Source: Flavobacteriales bacterium UBA1494
GTDB taxonomy: Bacteria > Bacteroidota > Bacteroidia > Flavobacteriales_E > Vicingaceae
Direction of reading: 5' to 3'
Assembly: GCA_905182175.1 (NCBI GenBank)
Contig: CAJJAT010000031.1
Location: forward strand, 1-48,093
Length of the DNA stretch: 48,093 bases
Under the pieces are notes generated by a model. That model was not told the origin of the DNA, ran no database searches, and saw only the letters and a list, made by a program, of their open reading frames with translations. Made by a program: the position numbers and the translations under genes. Numbering within the stretch: position 1 is the first letter of the stretch; the number at the start of each line of letters is the position of its first letter. Of the stretch, positions 33,568-43,079 are shown in pieces.

Positions 33568-35709
33568 TTAGTTTATAATAATTTTTCTAGTGATGTTCTG
33601 TTTCTCAGTTCTCAGCGTTATGAAGTAAATACCAGCACTTAATTTATCTGTGTTAACTTCAAATTGATAAGGGCCGTTGTTAAGCGCACCACTAAAAATC
33701 TTTGTTACTCGGTGTCCTAAAATGCTTGTAACAAAAAGACTTGCATCGTCAGATGCCTCATCTAGCATGAAATTAATGTTTAGCTTACCGTTAGTATTAG
33801 GGTTTGGGAAAGCTGTAAAGCTATTTTCTAGCAAGTTGTTATCTTCTATTCCCACCGTTAAACCATCTACTCTAAAGTCGTCGATGTAAATATTATTCCC
33901 CCCTCCTGATCTAAATTCAAATCTAAAAAGCACGTTGGTACTTGCTCGCATGGCTGTGGTAGTCGTTATAAAAACTGTTTTCCAATCTGAGGGTGAGGAA
34001 GGAATAAAATTAGCGTTATTCAACGTGCCGGTATTCAACGTTGATGCCGGTAATACTCCTCGGGTTGTCCAAGTTTGACCGCAATCGATTGAGATCGCAC
34101 ACCACAATTGGTCACTAGAACCCGTTTGGTTTTTAAACGCCACATCGAATGCAAATCTTGGATTAAGTACTTGCGTTAAATTAATTGAAGGAGAAATTAA
34201 GAAATCAGATTCATTACTTCCAACATTGTAATTGGGAAGGAATACAGAAGAGTTTCCTGTTAGCGAGGCAGTTTGCGTTCTATTCCACCTCGAATTTCCG
34301 GTAGGGTCTTGAACGATCCAATCAGTGTTAAACCCTGTGAACGATTCAAAGCCGTCTGAATAATTAAATCCATTGTTAGCAGCTGCCGGATCCCGCACAT
34401 CAATGTAGTTTTGGATGGTTAACGTATCCGAACCTCCGCTGTTTGTGACGACAAGGGTAACGTCATACTTTCCTCCTGTGTTATAAACAATGGAAGGGTT
34501 AGATGAAGTTGAGGAAGAAGGTGTTCCTCCTTGAAAAGACCAATTGTATCGAGTAATTGTATCTCCCTGAAAAGACTGCTCGCTAAAATTAAAAGCACTC
34601 CCTAAACAGACCGTTTTGCTTTGTGTATCTTCAATGTAGGCTATAGGCCGGCAATTTGGAGTTAAAAAGCCATTGTTTGTTCCTGTAGCTACTAAATTGC
34701 TATTTGAGCGTAAATTATTTAGAAACCAATAGGTGCTAAACGACCCTTGCATCCTGTTCTTCTGTCCTTCTGTGAAGAGAGATTGACAGTCGTCATAACT
34801 CATATAGTTTTCTAATTGGTCAGGAACGTTCGTAGTAAAAGGGTTTAGGTTAAGGGCACTGCCTCCTGTGGCATCGTTAGAGCAGGTGTTGTTTGTATAA
34901 TTACATCCAAAAGTTTGTCCCGAGGTTGGAGGTGTGTCACACACTCGGTCTCCACTGTTAGTGCAAGAAAAGCCACAACCAGATTGAAATGGATGAAACA
35001 AATTAAAACAGTGACCTACTTCGTGGGTAACTGTTCTTCCGCCGGAGCCAATTGCAGATTCTATTGAGCCCCACTGATCATTCCTACAAACTAATCCATA
35101 AGTGTTTAATCTCCCTGAACTTGGAAATTGAGCATATCCTAGAATTGTTCCGGCAAGGCTTCCAAATGATCCAATAGTATTTACCAACCATACGTTCAAA
35201 TACTTGTTGGATGGCCAATAAGAAAGGGCTTTCACACTGTTACTACTTCCGTATGCTAAATTAGAATTCACTCTATTAACTCCACCTGTGCAGTTGCCGT
35301 TTGGGTCAACGTTTGCTAGTTTGAATTCAATTTGGATGTCAGCGGCTACGTTTCTGAATACGGTTCTTGTACTCGAGGTATCTGCGTTCAATTTTTGAAA
35401 ATCTTCGTTCAGTATTCTCATGCCGTCATCAATCTGCTGTTTGCTAATATTTCCGGCACCATTGTAATGGATTATGTGAACGACCACGGGTACAGTAATA
35501 ATAGGAGTCTTATTGTTCTGACTACCTTTTATTGAATTCAGGTTAGAAAGTTCCGAAAGTAGATCTTGGTTATCCCAAAAGGTTTTCTCTGCTCCCGGGT
35601 TTTCAGAAAAGAACTGTTGAAGCATTTGATCACTGGCACACCATTCTGTTTGGCTAAAAGCTAGTTGTGATGTTATAAATACAAAAGCGATTAAAATTAT
35701 TTTTTTCAT
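33568..35709 (-). CDS. Secreted M43-family zinc metalloprotease with PKD and T9SS sorting domains (copy 2)
   Basis: This 713-residue protein is exactly as long as its downstream neighbour and collinear with it throughout: signal peptide [20 protein letters not shown], active site [11 protein letters not shown], Met-turn [16 protein letters not shown] ([12 protein letters not shown]), the [11 protein letters not shown] jelly-roll, and the sorting domain [20 protein letters not shown]. Differences are scattered substitutions, including CFN for CFG in the zinc helix (the HExxH and third His remain). This is a tandem duplication followed by divergence, probably giving proteases of slightly different specificity. 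About 220 bp separate the genes, with no terminator between, so they may share a transcript. Confidence 0.93.
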   Translation of the reverse strand: MKKIILIAFVFITSQLAFSQTEWCASDQMLQQFFSENPGAEKTFWDNQDLLSELSNLNSIKGSQNNKTPIITVPVVVHIIHYNGAGNISKQQIDDGMRILNEDFQKLNADTSSTRTVFRNVAADIQIEFKLANVDPNGNCTGGVNRVNSNLAYGSSNSVKALSYWPSNKYLNVWLVNTIGSFGSLAGTILGYAQFPSSGRLNTYGLVCRNDQWGSIESAIGSGGRTVTHEVGHCFNLFHPFQSGCGFSCTNSGDRVCDTPPTSGQTFGCNYTNNTCSNDATGGSALNLNPFTTNVPDQLENYMSYDDCQSLFTEGQKNRMQGSFSTYWFLNNLRSNSNLVATGTNNGFLTPNCRPIAYIEDTQSKTVCLGSAFNFSEQSFQGDTITRYNWSFQGGTPSSSTSSNPSIVYNTGGKYDVTLVVTNSGGSDTLTIQNYIDVRDPAAANNGFNYSDGFESFTGFNTDWIVQDPTGNSRWNRTQTASLTGNSSVFLPNYNVGSNESDFLISPSINLTQVLNPRFAFDVAFKNQTGSSDQLWCAISIDCGQTWTTRGVLPASTLNTGTLNNANFIPSSPSDWKTVFITTTTAMRASTNVLFRFEFRSGGGNNIYIDDFRVDGLTVGIEDNNLLENSFTAFPNPNTNGKLNINFMLDEASDDASLFVTSILGHRVTKIFSGALNNGPYQFEVNTDKLSAGIYFITLRTEKQNITRKIIIN

Positions 35710-35877
35710 AAAGTACAAATATGAACCATTACGGTCCTGAGTTAATATTTCTGCCTATTGAAATTAGAGAAATTGATTTAAAAAAATACAGCGAATAACA
35801 ACAGCAATCAACAGTATCTTTTGCGACAATAATAAATTCATTAGTTAGACGACAGTTTAAGTAATAAAGTTGTTCGA

Positions 35878-37038
35878 TTAGACGAAACTCAAGGCCGCTT
35901 CCAAGTCCTCTTGCAGGTCTCTTACGTCTTCTACACCAACACTTAGTCGTATTAACGAGTCGATAATTCCTGAATTTTCTCTATCTTTTTTTGGAATCGC
36001 TGCATGGGTCATAGTAACTGGGTGGCAAACTAAGCTTTCAACACCGCCAAGAGACTCCGCTAAAGTGAAGACTCTGAGCGACGACATTACCTTATAAGCA
36101 TCTTCTTTACTATTGCCACGGATAGTGAATGAAATCATACCGCCGAAATCATTCATTTGCTTTTTAGCTATGTCATGATTTGGGTGATCCTCAAAACCTG
36201 GCCAATACACGTTGTCGATTTTGGGATGATTCCGAAGGAAATGTGCGATTACTTTACCATTTTCGCAATGACGTTGCATTCTCAAATGAAGTGTTTTAAT
36301 ACCTCGTAATACTAAAAAGCAGTCCTGTGGACCACACACGGCTCCACTGCTATTTTGTATAAAATACAATCGTTCTGCTAAAGCGGCATCCTTGCAAACT
36401 AAGCCACCCATTATAACATCAGAATGACCCCCTAAGTATTTTGTTAAGGAATGCATTACAATATCAGCCCCTAAGTTTAGAGGTGTCTGCAGATAAGGGG
36501 TTGCAAAAGTATTGTCTACTGCCAATAATACATTGTGTTTTTTTGCAACTTCAGATATTGCAGCGATATCAATAATGTTCATCATAGGGTTGGTAGGGGT
36601 TTCCGCCCAAATCAACTTTGTATTTGAAGTAATAGCTTGTTCAATTTTAGAAGCATCTTCCATGGAAATAAATTTGAACTTGATTCCAAATGGCTCAAAA
36701 ATTTCGGTAAAAATCCGATAGGATCCACCGTACAAATCATTGGTAGAAATTACCTCGTCACCTGCTTTTAGAAGTTTTATGACGGCATCGATTGCAGCTA
36801 AACCGCTGCCAAAACAAAGGCCATATTTCCCATTTTCTAAAGCGGCTAAATTATCTTCCAATGCCTTTCTAGTTGGATTCCCCGTTCTAGAATATGCGAA
36901 ACCCTTATGATCTCCGGGAGCTTTTTGAAGGTAGGTGGATGTTTGGTAAATAGGTGTCATTACTGCCCCTGTAGCAGGGTCGGGGGATAATCCTGCGTGA
37001 ATAACCTTTGTTCCAAATCTCATCTTATCGTTCGCCAT
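35878..37038 (-). CDS. Cystathionine gamma-synthase/lyase (trans-sulfuration PLP enzyme)
   Basis: This 386-residue cytosolic PLP enzyme of the Cys/Met metabolism family starts MRFGTKVIHAGLSPDPATGAVM after a short leader. It has YSRTGNPTRKALE, CFGSGLAAIDAV, ETPTNPMMNIIDI and VDNTFATPY, and the PLP lysine in SLTKYLGGHSD (K200). The GGVESLVCHPVTMTHAAIP segment near the C-terminus is typical of cystathionine gamma-synthases and lyases. Sequence alone does not separate synthase (MetB) from lyase (MetC/CTH) activity, so no symbol is given. No methionine-biosynthesis neighbour or riboswitch is visible. Confidence 0.92.
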   Translation of the reverse strand: MANDKMRFGTKVIHAGLSPDPATGAVMTPIYQTSTYLQKAPGDHKGFAYSRTGNPTRKALEDNLAALENGKYGLCFGSGLAAIDAVIKLLKAGDEVISTNDLYGGSYRIFTEIFEPFGIKFKFISMEDASKIEQAITSNTKLIWAETPTNPMMNIIDIAAISEVAKKHNVLLAVDNTFATPYLQTPLNLGADIVMHSLTKYLGGHSDVIMGGLVCKDAALAERLYFIQNSSGAVCGPQDCFLVLRGIKTLHLRMQRHCENGKVIAHFLRNHPKIDNVYWPGFEDHPNHDIAKKQMNDFGGMISFTIRGNSKEDAYKVMSSLRVFTLAESLGGVESLVCHPVTMTHAAIPKKDRENSGIIDSLIRLSVGVEDVRDLQEDLEAALSFV

Positions 37039-37097
37039 AATGGGGTTTTTAATAACGGTTAACTAAATTAATCAAACATCAATTGAATGAGAAGGAA

Positions 37098-38150
37098 TTA
37101 AGGTTTTTTAGCAGAATGTGTTCTTTTTATCCAGCGAGGTAATATAATAGCGCCAATAAACAAGTATGGATAGTAACTAATCAGTCGCCAAATGAAAGCT
37201 AAAGTACCTGCTAGACCAAAGGGTATAAAGAGAGACAGGAAACCGGAAAATGCGAATTCAGCAACACCTGTGCCTCCGGGAGTTGGGCTAATTAGTAAGA
37301 TGACCCACATAACTAGTTGCCTAGCATAAATTAATAAATGACTATCAACAGCAGTAAATGCAAGAATTATAAAGTTAACAACCCAGAAGCGTGCAGTCCA
37401 CGAAGCAAACGTTGCACCAAAGGCTTTGATCCAGAATGAGAACGGTTTATGCCGAAGTTCTTTTGAGGTTACCATAATTTCATCGCCCGTCTCACTTGCT
37501 TGAATTCTCCATTTGCGTAAAAACGGAAGATTAAAAACCTTTAACAAAAGCCATTTAAATCCTCTTGGTTGAAAAAAGATGGCATAACAGATAAAAGAGG
37601 TTAAAAATAAGATGAAACAGTACCCTAAAATAAAGAGATCTTTAGTACCCCAGAGTACTCCAAATATTTCCTTGTCCATTCCTTCGGGGAATAGATTAGA
37701 AATACCAACTGCAGCGATAATAGTTGGCACCATTAAGATGTAAAATAGTTCGTCTAGAAAAGCAGAAGACAAGACCACAGCTGTGCTTCTTCCTAAACGC
37801 ACTCCTTCTTTATTTACAATATAAATTGCAACACCAGAGCCACCAACTACAGAGGGTGTAATGGCAGAGGCAAACTCCCATAGCATAATGGTATCGAAGC
37901 TATTACGCCAAGATATTTTATTGTCGGTTAAAATTCGAATACGCACCATGTAAGCGAAATCTCTGATGGCAATCATCAATACAGCCACGGCAATCCACAA
38001 TGTGGCAGTCCAAGACCAGCTTAAGTTTTCGAAACTTTTGGGATCGTATTCTTTGTATACTAGGTAACTAGCAACTGCCAAACCAATAAAAATGGTAAGA
38101 CCAATTCTTAGTGGTGAAAATAATTTCAGTGCTTTTGGATTTTCGCTCAT
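37098..38150 (-). CDS. YbhN/UPF0104-family membrane protein (lysylphosphatidylglycerol-synthase TM-domain-like)
   Basis: This 350-residue integral membrane protein has about eight hydrophobic spans. Family features are the PSVVGGSGVAIYIVNKEGVRLGRS block, where the TM1-TM3 substrate groove lies, and the late SPTPGGTGVAEFAFSGF motif near residue 280, both of which mark the flippase-like transmembrane domain of this family. Proteins of this group are thought to move or protect lipids or glycolipids; the actual cargo is unknown. The start at ATG 38150 (MSENPKALKLF) is used because the longer form would run into the divergent gene's promoter. It ends 60 bp before the trans-sulfuration gene on the same strand. 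Confidence 0.85.
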   Translation of the reverse strand: MSENPKALKLFSPLRIGLTIFIGLAVASYLVYKEYDPKSFENLSWSWTATLWIAVAVLMIAIRDFAYMVRIRILTDNKISWRNSFDTIMLWEFASAITPSVVGGSGVAIYIVNKEGVRLGRSTAVVLSSAFLDELFYILMVPTIIAAVGISNLFPEGMDKEIFGVLWGTKDLFILGYCFILFLTSFICYAIFFQPRGFKWLLLKVFNLPFLRKWRIQASETGDEIMVTSKELRHKPFSFWIKAFGATFASWTARFWVVNFIILAFTAVDSHLLIYARQLVMWVILLISPTPGGTGVAEFAFSGFLSLFIPFGLAGTLAFIWRLISYYPYLFIGAIILPRWIKRTHSAKKP

Positions 38151-38168
38151 TTGAGTCGTGATTCCGTT

Positions 38169-38176
38169 TACTTTTG
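38169..38176 (+). promoter_or_regulatory. -7 promoter element for the ArsC/Spx-like gene
   Basis: TACTTTTG at 38169-38176 is an exact TAnnTTTG match inside the 43-bp gap between two divergent genes. It would start transcription about 10 bases before ATG 38194 and supports that start. Confidence 0.5.
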
Positions 38177-38193
38177 TGGTTGAAAATAATACC

Positions 38194-38544
38194 ATGCGGA
38201 AGGCCTATTTTTTATCAACCTGTTCTACTTGCCAAAAGATTATTGCACAAATCAACGAGCCAAAATCTTTTGAAATGCAAGATATTAAAACTAGTTCAAT
38301 TACAGTTGAGCAAGTTGAAGAAATGAAAGACATGGCTGGAACTTATGAATCGTTGTTTAGTAGAAGGGCCATGAAATACCGAAGCATGGATTTGAATGAG
38401 AAAACGTTAACTGAAGAAGACTATAAAATTCATATAACTGAAGAGTATACCTTTTTAAAAAGGCCTGTTTTCGTGGTTGATGGAAAAATCTTTATTGGTA
38501 ATTCTAAAAAAGTGGTGGAAGCATTTCTTGCTGAGATCCAATAA
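38194..38544 (+). CDS. ArsC/Spx-like thioredoxin-fold protein
   Basis: This 116-residue protein has CSTC (C10, C13) right after the first strand (MRKAYFLSTCSTCQKI). It also has the Spx/ArsC-type helical insertion (EQVEEMKDMAGTYESLFSRR), LTEEDYKIHI, and the RPVFVVDGKIFIGN strand with a cis-proline. It belongs to the arsenate-reductase-like family; the arsenate-binding arginine triad is not clear. A role as a thiol oxidoreductase or stress regulator is as likely as arsenate reduction. It precedes a DMT transporter by 5 bp, so the two form an operon driven from 38169. An in-frame upstream start at 38158 would overlap the promoter and is rejected. Confidence 0.82.
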   Translation: MRKAYFLSTCSTCQKIIAQINEPKSFEMQDIKTSSITVEQVEEMKDMAGTYESLFSRRAMKYRSMDLNEKTLTEEDYKIHITEEYTFLKRPVFVVDGKIFIGNSKKVVEAFLAEIQ

Positions 38545-38549
38545 GAGTT

Positions 38550-39446
38550 TTGTCAAAGAAGTTTTGGGCGCATCTTGCCATATTAGGAGCTAACATTATA
38601 TACGGATTAAACTACTCCATTGCGAAAGACGTAATGCCTGACTTTATTCAGCCATTTGGTTTTATTTTTTGCAGGGTTTCAGGTGCATTGCTCCTTTTTT
38701 GGCTGTTTGCACAATTCACGGAACGTGAAAAAGTAAGGCCCAAAGATTTGGGACTTTTGGCAATTTGTGGAGCATTTGGAGTTGCTGCGAATCAACTCAT
38801 GTTTTTTTATGGATTAAATCTAACAAGTCCTATTAATGCCGCAATAATACTAACCTGTAACCCAATTTTGGTACTTGTTATCTCGGCTATTGTTTTAAAA
38901 GAGAGAATTACTTCTCGTAAGATTATTGGGATAGGATTAGGGCTGACAGGAGCATTGGGGTTAATCCTTTTTAAAGGGACTTCTGCACTAAATTCCGATG
39001 GGTTTGTAGGTGACTTATTTGTTTTTTTAAATGCAACTTCATATGCAGTTTACTTGGTTTTGGTTAAACCTTTAATGCAAAAGTATAAACCTATGACGGT
39101 TATTAAGTGGGTGTTCTTATTTGGATTTATATACGTTATTCCGTTTGGGTTTATAGAGTTCCAAGAAATCGACTGGTCTAGCTTCACAACAAATATTTGG
39201 GGAGCATTTATTTTTGTTGTGTTGGGCACAACCTTTTTAGCCTACCTATTTAATATTTACGGATTAACAGAATTGAGCCCATCTGTGGTAAGTATTTATA
39301 TCTACTCTCAACCATTGATTGCAAGCATTATGGCAATAGCCTTGCAGAAAGATGCATTAAGCTATGAAAAAATTACAGCTGCTATTTTTATCTTTACAGG
39401 AGTTTACTTAGTAAGTTCCAGAAGATCAATTAAAAATATCACTTAG
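38550..39446 (+). CDS. EamA/DMT-family inner membrane transporter
   Basis: This 298-residue protein has about ten hydrophobic helices in two EamA repeats, the first with ANIIYGLNYSIAKDVMP and the second with FLNATSYAVYLVLVKPLMQKY and VLGTTFLAYLFNIYGLTELSP. Proteins of this group export amino acids or other small metabolites, but the substrate cannot be told. TTG 38550 is taken as the start, because no ATG lies near and the first helix begins right after it. Translation is likely coupled to the upstream ArsC-like gene. The 3' end overlaps the convergent HAD gene by 21 bp. Confidence 0.88.
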   Translation: MSKKFWAHLAILGANIIYGLNYSIAKDVMPDFIQPFGFIFCRVSGALLLFWLFAQFTEREKVRPKDLGLLAICGAFGVAANQLMFFYGLNLTSPINAAIILTCNPILVLVISAIVLKERITSRKIIGIGLGLTGALGLILFKGTSALNSDGFVGDLFVFLNATSYAVYLVLVKPLMQKYKPMTVIKWVFLFGFIYVIPFGFIEFQEIDWSSFTTNIWGAFIFVVLGTTFLAYLFNIYGLTELSPSVVSIYIYSQPLIASIMAIALQKDALSYEKITAAIFIFTGVYLVSSRRSIKNIT

Positions 39447-40052
39447 TCTCATATCTTCATCCATGTGAAGAGTTCTTATGCCTAATTTCTCAGCTCCTAC
39501 AAGGTGCTTTTTTATGTCGTCGATGAACAAAGTCTCAGAAGGAACTAAATTGTGATTGTCTAAAACAAGTTGGAAAATATCTTCGTTTGGCTTTCTCTTA
39601 CCAACCTCGTGAGATAGATATACCTTTTCAAAAAACCCGTTTAAATTAGTAACGCCTTTCGTAGATTTTAGTTGCTTGTAAATAAAATCAATGTGTAACT
39701 TATTTGTATTGCTAAGACAGAACGTTTTGTAGTTTTCTTTTGTCTTTTTTAGAATCTTATAGTTTTCTTCAGGGATATCTAATAACATTGCACTCCATGC
39801 GTTTTTAATCTCATCAAAAGTAATGTTGTCATCGTAGCTTGCTAACTCATTCAAAAATGTCTGGGTCGAAATACTGCCGGTTTCAAATTTTTTGAATACA
39901 TTCCTCTCTTTTAAGTCAGCCATCACTTCTTCGTAGTCAGGGCCGTATAAAAATTTAAAATCTTGTTTTGTCGCTTCTGTATCTAAATCAATGATCACAT
40001 TTCCTAGATCGAAAATGATGTTTTTGATACCTTCAATATTTTTAAGAGTCAT
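39426..40052 (-). CDS. HAD-superfamily phosphatase (YihX-like, subfamily IA)
   Basis: This 208-residue cytosolic hydrolase has motif I FDLGNVIIDLD with nucleophile D15, motif II FCLSNTNKLH, and motif III/IV GKRKPNEDIF followed by TLFIDDIKKHLVGAEKLG. The DLG in motif I is typical of the YihX-type sugar-phosphate phosphatases (alpha-glucose-1-phosphate class). The true substrate is unknown. The gene runs on the same strand as the decarboxylase upstream, 32 bp away, and converges with the DMT gene. Confidence 0.88.
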   Translation of the reverse strand: MTLKNIEGIKNIIFDLGNVIIDLDTEATKQDFKFLYGPDYEEVMADLKERNVFKKFETGSISTQTFLNELASYDDNITFDEIKNAWSAMLLDIPEENYKILKKTKENYKTFCLSNTNKLHIDFIYKQLKSTKGVTNLNGFFEKVYLSHEVGKRKPNEDIFQLVLDNHNLVPSETLFIDDIKKHLVGAEKLGIRTLHMDEDMRLSDIFN

Positions 40053-40084
40053 TTTTTTTTGGCTGAAAATTAGTTGATATTTTC

Positions 40085-41455
40085 CTACTGTAAGATTAAA
40101 GTATTTTCCCTTACGAATTGTTCAAGTTTTTTGAAAAATTCTACTATTTCTTCCTCTGAATTATCAGAGTTAATGGTTACTAAACGAACAAAGGTTTGAT
40201 CCTTGAAGCTACCGTAACTCACCATTAACTTGGCATGCTTGTGTAGAGCAGCGGTTAAGACTTTAGGATCAATATTTTTGTAGTTAAAACAAATTGAAAT
40301 TGAATTGTCAAAACTAAATAGTTGATAGTCAATATTTTTTCTAATGTATTTTCTAGCAATTTCGCTCAATTTAAATTGATGGTTAACTAGTTTTTCAAGT
40401 CCTGATGTTCCAATTGACTTCCAAAGCGTCCATAATTTCAAGGCATCGTTTCTTCTTCCACATTGAAAAGAAGTTTTACCAGGGTTGAATTCATCCTCTT
40501 CTGATTGGAATAGATAACTAGCTTCGCTGGAGAACGATTGTTCTAATTGTTCCTTATGTGGCGTTACAAAAACAGAACAAGTTAAGGGGGTGCCTAACAT
40601 TTTGTGTGAACTTATGCTAAAAGAGTCTGATAGCTCAACTCCTTTTAAAAGATGTTTGTATTCATGGCTAAAAATTGCTGCACCGCAGTAAGCTCCGTCT
40701 ACATGAAGCCAAAGTTGGTGCTTTTTGCAAATAACCGATGCTTTTTCGATGTCGTCGAATGCTCCGAGAACTGTTGTTCCTGAGGTGACATTGACGAAAA
40801 AAGGTAATTTATTTTGAGCATAATCCGCAATAATTTGGGCTTCTAAAAGTGCCATGTCCATCTCTCCAACCTCATTTGTTGGAATGAAACGCACTTGTTT
40901 TCGGCCAATTCCCATGAGGCTGGCATTTTTAGCGACCGAATAGTGACAAGCCTCCGACGTATAGAGGATCATTGGATGATTAATTCCATCTTCAATGGTA
41001 TTCGCCTTTGCATCCCTACCTAATACCATTGCCATAAAGTTGCTAATAGATCCGCCAGAAGCAATGGTGCCGGAATAGGATGCAGGATAACCTAAAAGGT
41101 CAGCAGTCTTTTTAATTATTTCTTTCTCAACAGCTACCATTGGCCCCGCTACTTTGTAAGTATACATGCTGTTATTCAGAACGCTAGAAACCAAGTCGCC
41201 CAATACAGCTCTACTTCGTCTTCCACCAATGAGCTGATTGAAAAAAGATTTACTGGCTGTTTTGGGAGTATGTTTTACTAACTCTTTGAAAGAGGCGAAA
41301 AAGATTTCATCTGATACAGGCTCATCCTCTAATTTCAAATCTAAAAGGGAGTGAAGTTCCTCTATATTTAACGGTTTGGTCACAGGAATCTCCTGCTCTT
41401 CTTGTACAATTAATTGGACTATTTCGAGGAATTGCTCGAGGTCTTTTTGATTCAT
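40085..41455 (-). CDS. PLP-dependent group II amino acid decarboxylase family
   Basis: This 456-residue enzyme has the family motifs GTIASGGSISNFMAM, EACHYSVAKNASLMG (H171 stacks on PLP), VNVTSGTTVLGAFDDI, WLHVDGAYCGAA (D253) and SISSHKMLGTPL with the PLP lysine K285. These place it with aromatic-amino-acid, glutamate and diaminobutyrate decarboxylases. The substrate cannot be decided from the motifs. It starts the two-gene unit with the HAD phosphatase. To its right the genes stop being housekeeping in character. Confidence 0.9.
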   Translation of the reverse strand: MNQKDLEQFLEIVQLIVQEEQEIPVTKPLNIEELHSLLDLKLEDEPVSDEIFFASFKELVKHTPKTASKSFFNQLIGGRRSRAVLGDLVSSVLNNSMYTYKVAGPMVAVEKEIIKKTADLLGYPASYSGTIASGGSISNFMAMVLGRDAKANTIEDGINHPMILYTSEACHYSVAKNASLMGIGRKQVRFIPTNEVGEMDMALLEAQIIADYAQNKLPFFVNVTSGTTVLGAFDDIEKASVICKKHQLWLHVDGAYCGAAIFSHEYKHLLKGVELSDSFSISSHKMLGTPLTCSVFVTPHKEQLEQSFSSEASYLFQSEEDEFNPGKTSFQCGRRNDALKLWTLWKSIGTSGLEKLVNHQFKLSEIARKYIRKNIDYQLFSFDNSISICFNYKNIDPKVLTAALHKHAKLMVSYGSFKDQTFVRLVTINSDNSEEEIVEFFKKLEQFVRENTLILQ

Positions 41456-41699
41456 TTACCGGGGCTAATTCAAAATGTAAGCATGCTAAATTAATGCTAA
41501 GTGGTCTTATTTTGTCGCTCTTAATTAAACTTATTTGCAAAATGAGCGGTTAGCTATACTGTAGGTCACTCCAATTAGACTCACTGTGATTCGTTTTTGT
41601 ATAACGGAGAAATTTTGAAAAATATGAGGGGGTTTTTGACGGGAAACAGGGTAAAAACGTAAAAACCCTCATCAAAAATTGAAGGATTCTCTATTTTTT
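41456..41699. other. Intergenic DNA with a large hairpin; left edge of the accessory island
   Basis: No gene is seen. ATGAGGG then TTTTT (41624-41637, with a 2-nt bulge) pairs with AAAAACCCTCAT (41661-41672) around a loop of about 23 nt. The right arm also starts a degenerate terminator (41661-41699) of the kind that follows each tRNA-like relic further right. Confidence 0.45.
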
Positions 41700-41766
41700 G
41701 TGGGCCTTGATGGGCTCACTTCTTCTCGTTCCTAGCTCAGTATAAACTTCTCGCCCTCTATAGGGC
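41700..41766 (-). repeat. tRNA-like relic repeat, copy A
   Basis: On the minus strand it starts GCCCTATAG, contains the shared core GCGAGAAGTTTATACTGAGC, and ends TGAGCCCATCAAGGCCCAC. The 3' end matches the acceptor and T-arm side of the tRNA-Met fragment at 47396-47442, but the anticodon arm is absent. It is the shortest copy (67 bp). Confidence 0.6.
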
Positions 41767-41884
41767 AAAAAAAAGACCCAAGTAAAAATTTAGCATAAAT
41801 TGTAGCCTGTTAAATAGCAAGTAATGTATAATACCTCGACAAATTCGAACCACTAGTTAAGCTGAAAAAAGTATAACTTAGAAA

Positions 41885-42167
41885 ATGGAAATGTATAAAG
41901 AGAACTAGAAGAAAGTTAAGTAACTAATTCAAGGCAAAAGTTGCGATTGAAACTTTAAAAGCAGGAGAAACACTTGCGAAGCTTGCCCTTCGTTTTGAGG
42001 TACATTAAAATCAAATAAGTCAGTAAAAGCTAGAATTTTTTAAAAACGGTAACTCAGTATTTGAAGTCAAAACCTTAAAAACTGATTTAAATGAAGCAGA
42101 AACCGAGAAGCTTTATACCAAGATAGGGCGGTTAGAAATGGAGCTCGACTTTTTAAAAAAAGCTTAG
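41885..42167 (+). pseudogene. IS3 family OrfA remnant (helix-turn-helix subunit)
   Basis: The frame reads FKAKVAIETLKAGETLAKLALRFEVH after a stop at 41925, then a TAA (42006) and a TAA (42021) interrupt NQISQ and KLEFFKNGNSVF. The leucine-zipper end KLYTKIGRLEMELDFLKKA finishes at TAG 42165-42167. Just before the end is a run of seven A (42155-42161), the usual site of programmed -1 frameshifting into OrfB in this family; it is still intact. Confidence 0.8.
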
Positions 42168-43002
42168 CCAAATTGGGGTATACGACATAAAAAAGGATCT
42201 GATTAGCAAAGATTCAGGCATCTCAATAAATCGTCAACTCTGCTTGCTAAATATGTCGAAAGGCGGATTTTATTATGTTAGAAAAGTAGAGTCTGCGGAA
42301 AATTTAGAGATGATGCGTTTAATGAATCAGCAAATTACAGAAGACCCAACAGCGGAAGTATTAACTATACAGACGATGCTTGAAGAAAACAGATACAAAG
42401 CAGGACTTGAGAGAGTGCATCGGCTAATGCGTCTAGCGGATATTATTCCAATCTATCCCCGAAAGCAGCTAACAGTACTAGACGAAAAGAAGTACATACA
42501 TCCTTATCTGTTTAAAAACTTGCAGATCGAACGACCTAATTAAATCTAGGAAATAGACATCACTTATGTTACTATGAAGGATGGCTTTATCTATTTAACT
42601 GCTATAATAGATGTATTTAGCTGAAAAATTGTTTCATGGGGTTTGTCTAATTCGTTAGATGCAGAATCTAGCTTAAGAGTGGTTAGACATGGTATTGAAA
42701 CAACCGTGAAGCCTGAAATACTTAACTCTGACCAAGGTTCTCAATTTACTTGTTTAGAATACACTAATCTATTAAAAAGAGAAAAAATACAGATTTCTAT
42801 GGATGGTAAAGGAAGAGCATTAGACAATATTTATAGTGAGCGTTTTTGGCGTTCAATAAAGTATCGACATATATACTTGAACCCTGCTAAAGATTGATTA
42901 GAACTGTATAGAGGAATAGATAAATGGATTAACATGTATACTAATAGAAAACATCAAGGAACAGTTCAGAAACCAGAAAATAAATACCAAAATGCCGCTT
43001 AA
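42166..43002 (+). pseudogene. IS3 family OrfB remnant (DDE transposase)
   Basis: One continuous reading frame contains the whole catalytic protein, broken only by stop codons at 42541 (TAA), 42547 (TAG), 42622 (TGA) and 42895 (TGA). Text includes YKAGLERVHRLMRLADI, EIDITYVTMKDGFIYL (first D), LNSDQGSQFTC (second D) and ALDNIYSERFWRSIKYRHIY (E), so all three DDE residues survive. Most of the stops are explained by single base changes from expected Gln, Trp or Arg codons. No indel is visible, which suggests decay by point mutation. Confidence 0.85.
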
Positions 43003-43079
43003 AATTCAAATAAGAATCAACCAAAAATGGTCCGAATAATCAAAGTGTTATAGGTGAAGGGAGTAGGAGCATCTTTGGT

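Larger units (their letters stand above)
41843..43037 (+). mobile_element. Inactivated IS3-family insertion sequence
   Basis: The element contains OrfA and OrfB frames of an IS3-family transposase with stops in both. A possible pair of degenerate terminal repeats is ATTCGAACCA (41843-41852) and TGGTCCGAAT (43028-43037); these ends are uncertain, and I see no target duplication. The element abuts the relic of a tyrosine integrase on its right. Confidence 0.75.

Noticed and set aside
37039-37097. Methionine-related riboswitch before the cystathionine enzyme gene
   Set aside because: The upstream space is under 60 bp and shows no SAM-riboswitch core.
41700-41766. Functional tRNA in relic copies A, B or C
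   Set aside because: The anticodon arm and T-loop consensus are missing, and only the 3' end matches tRNA-Met.
42643-42897. A separate small gene encoding a transposase-like protein
   Set aside because: It is the middle of the OrfB pseudogene lying between two nonsense codons in the same frame.
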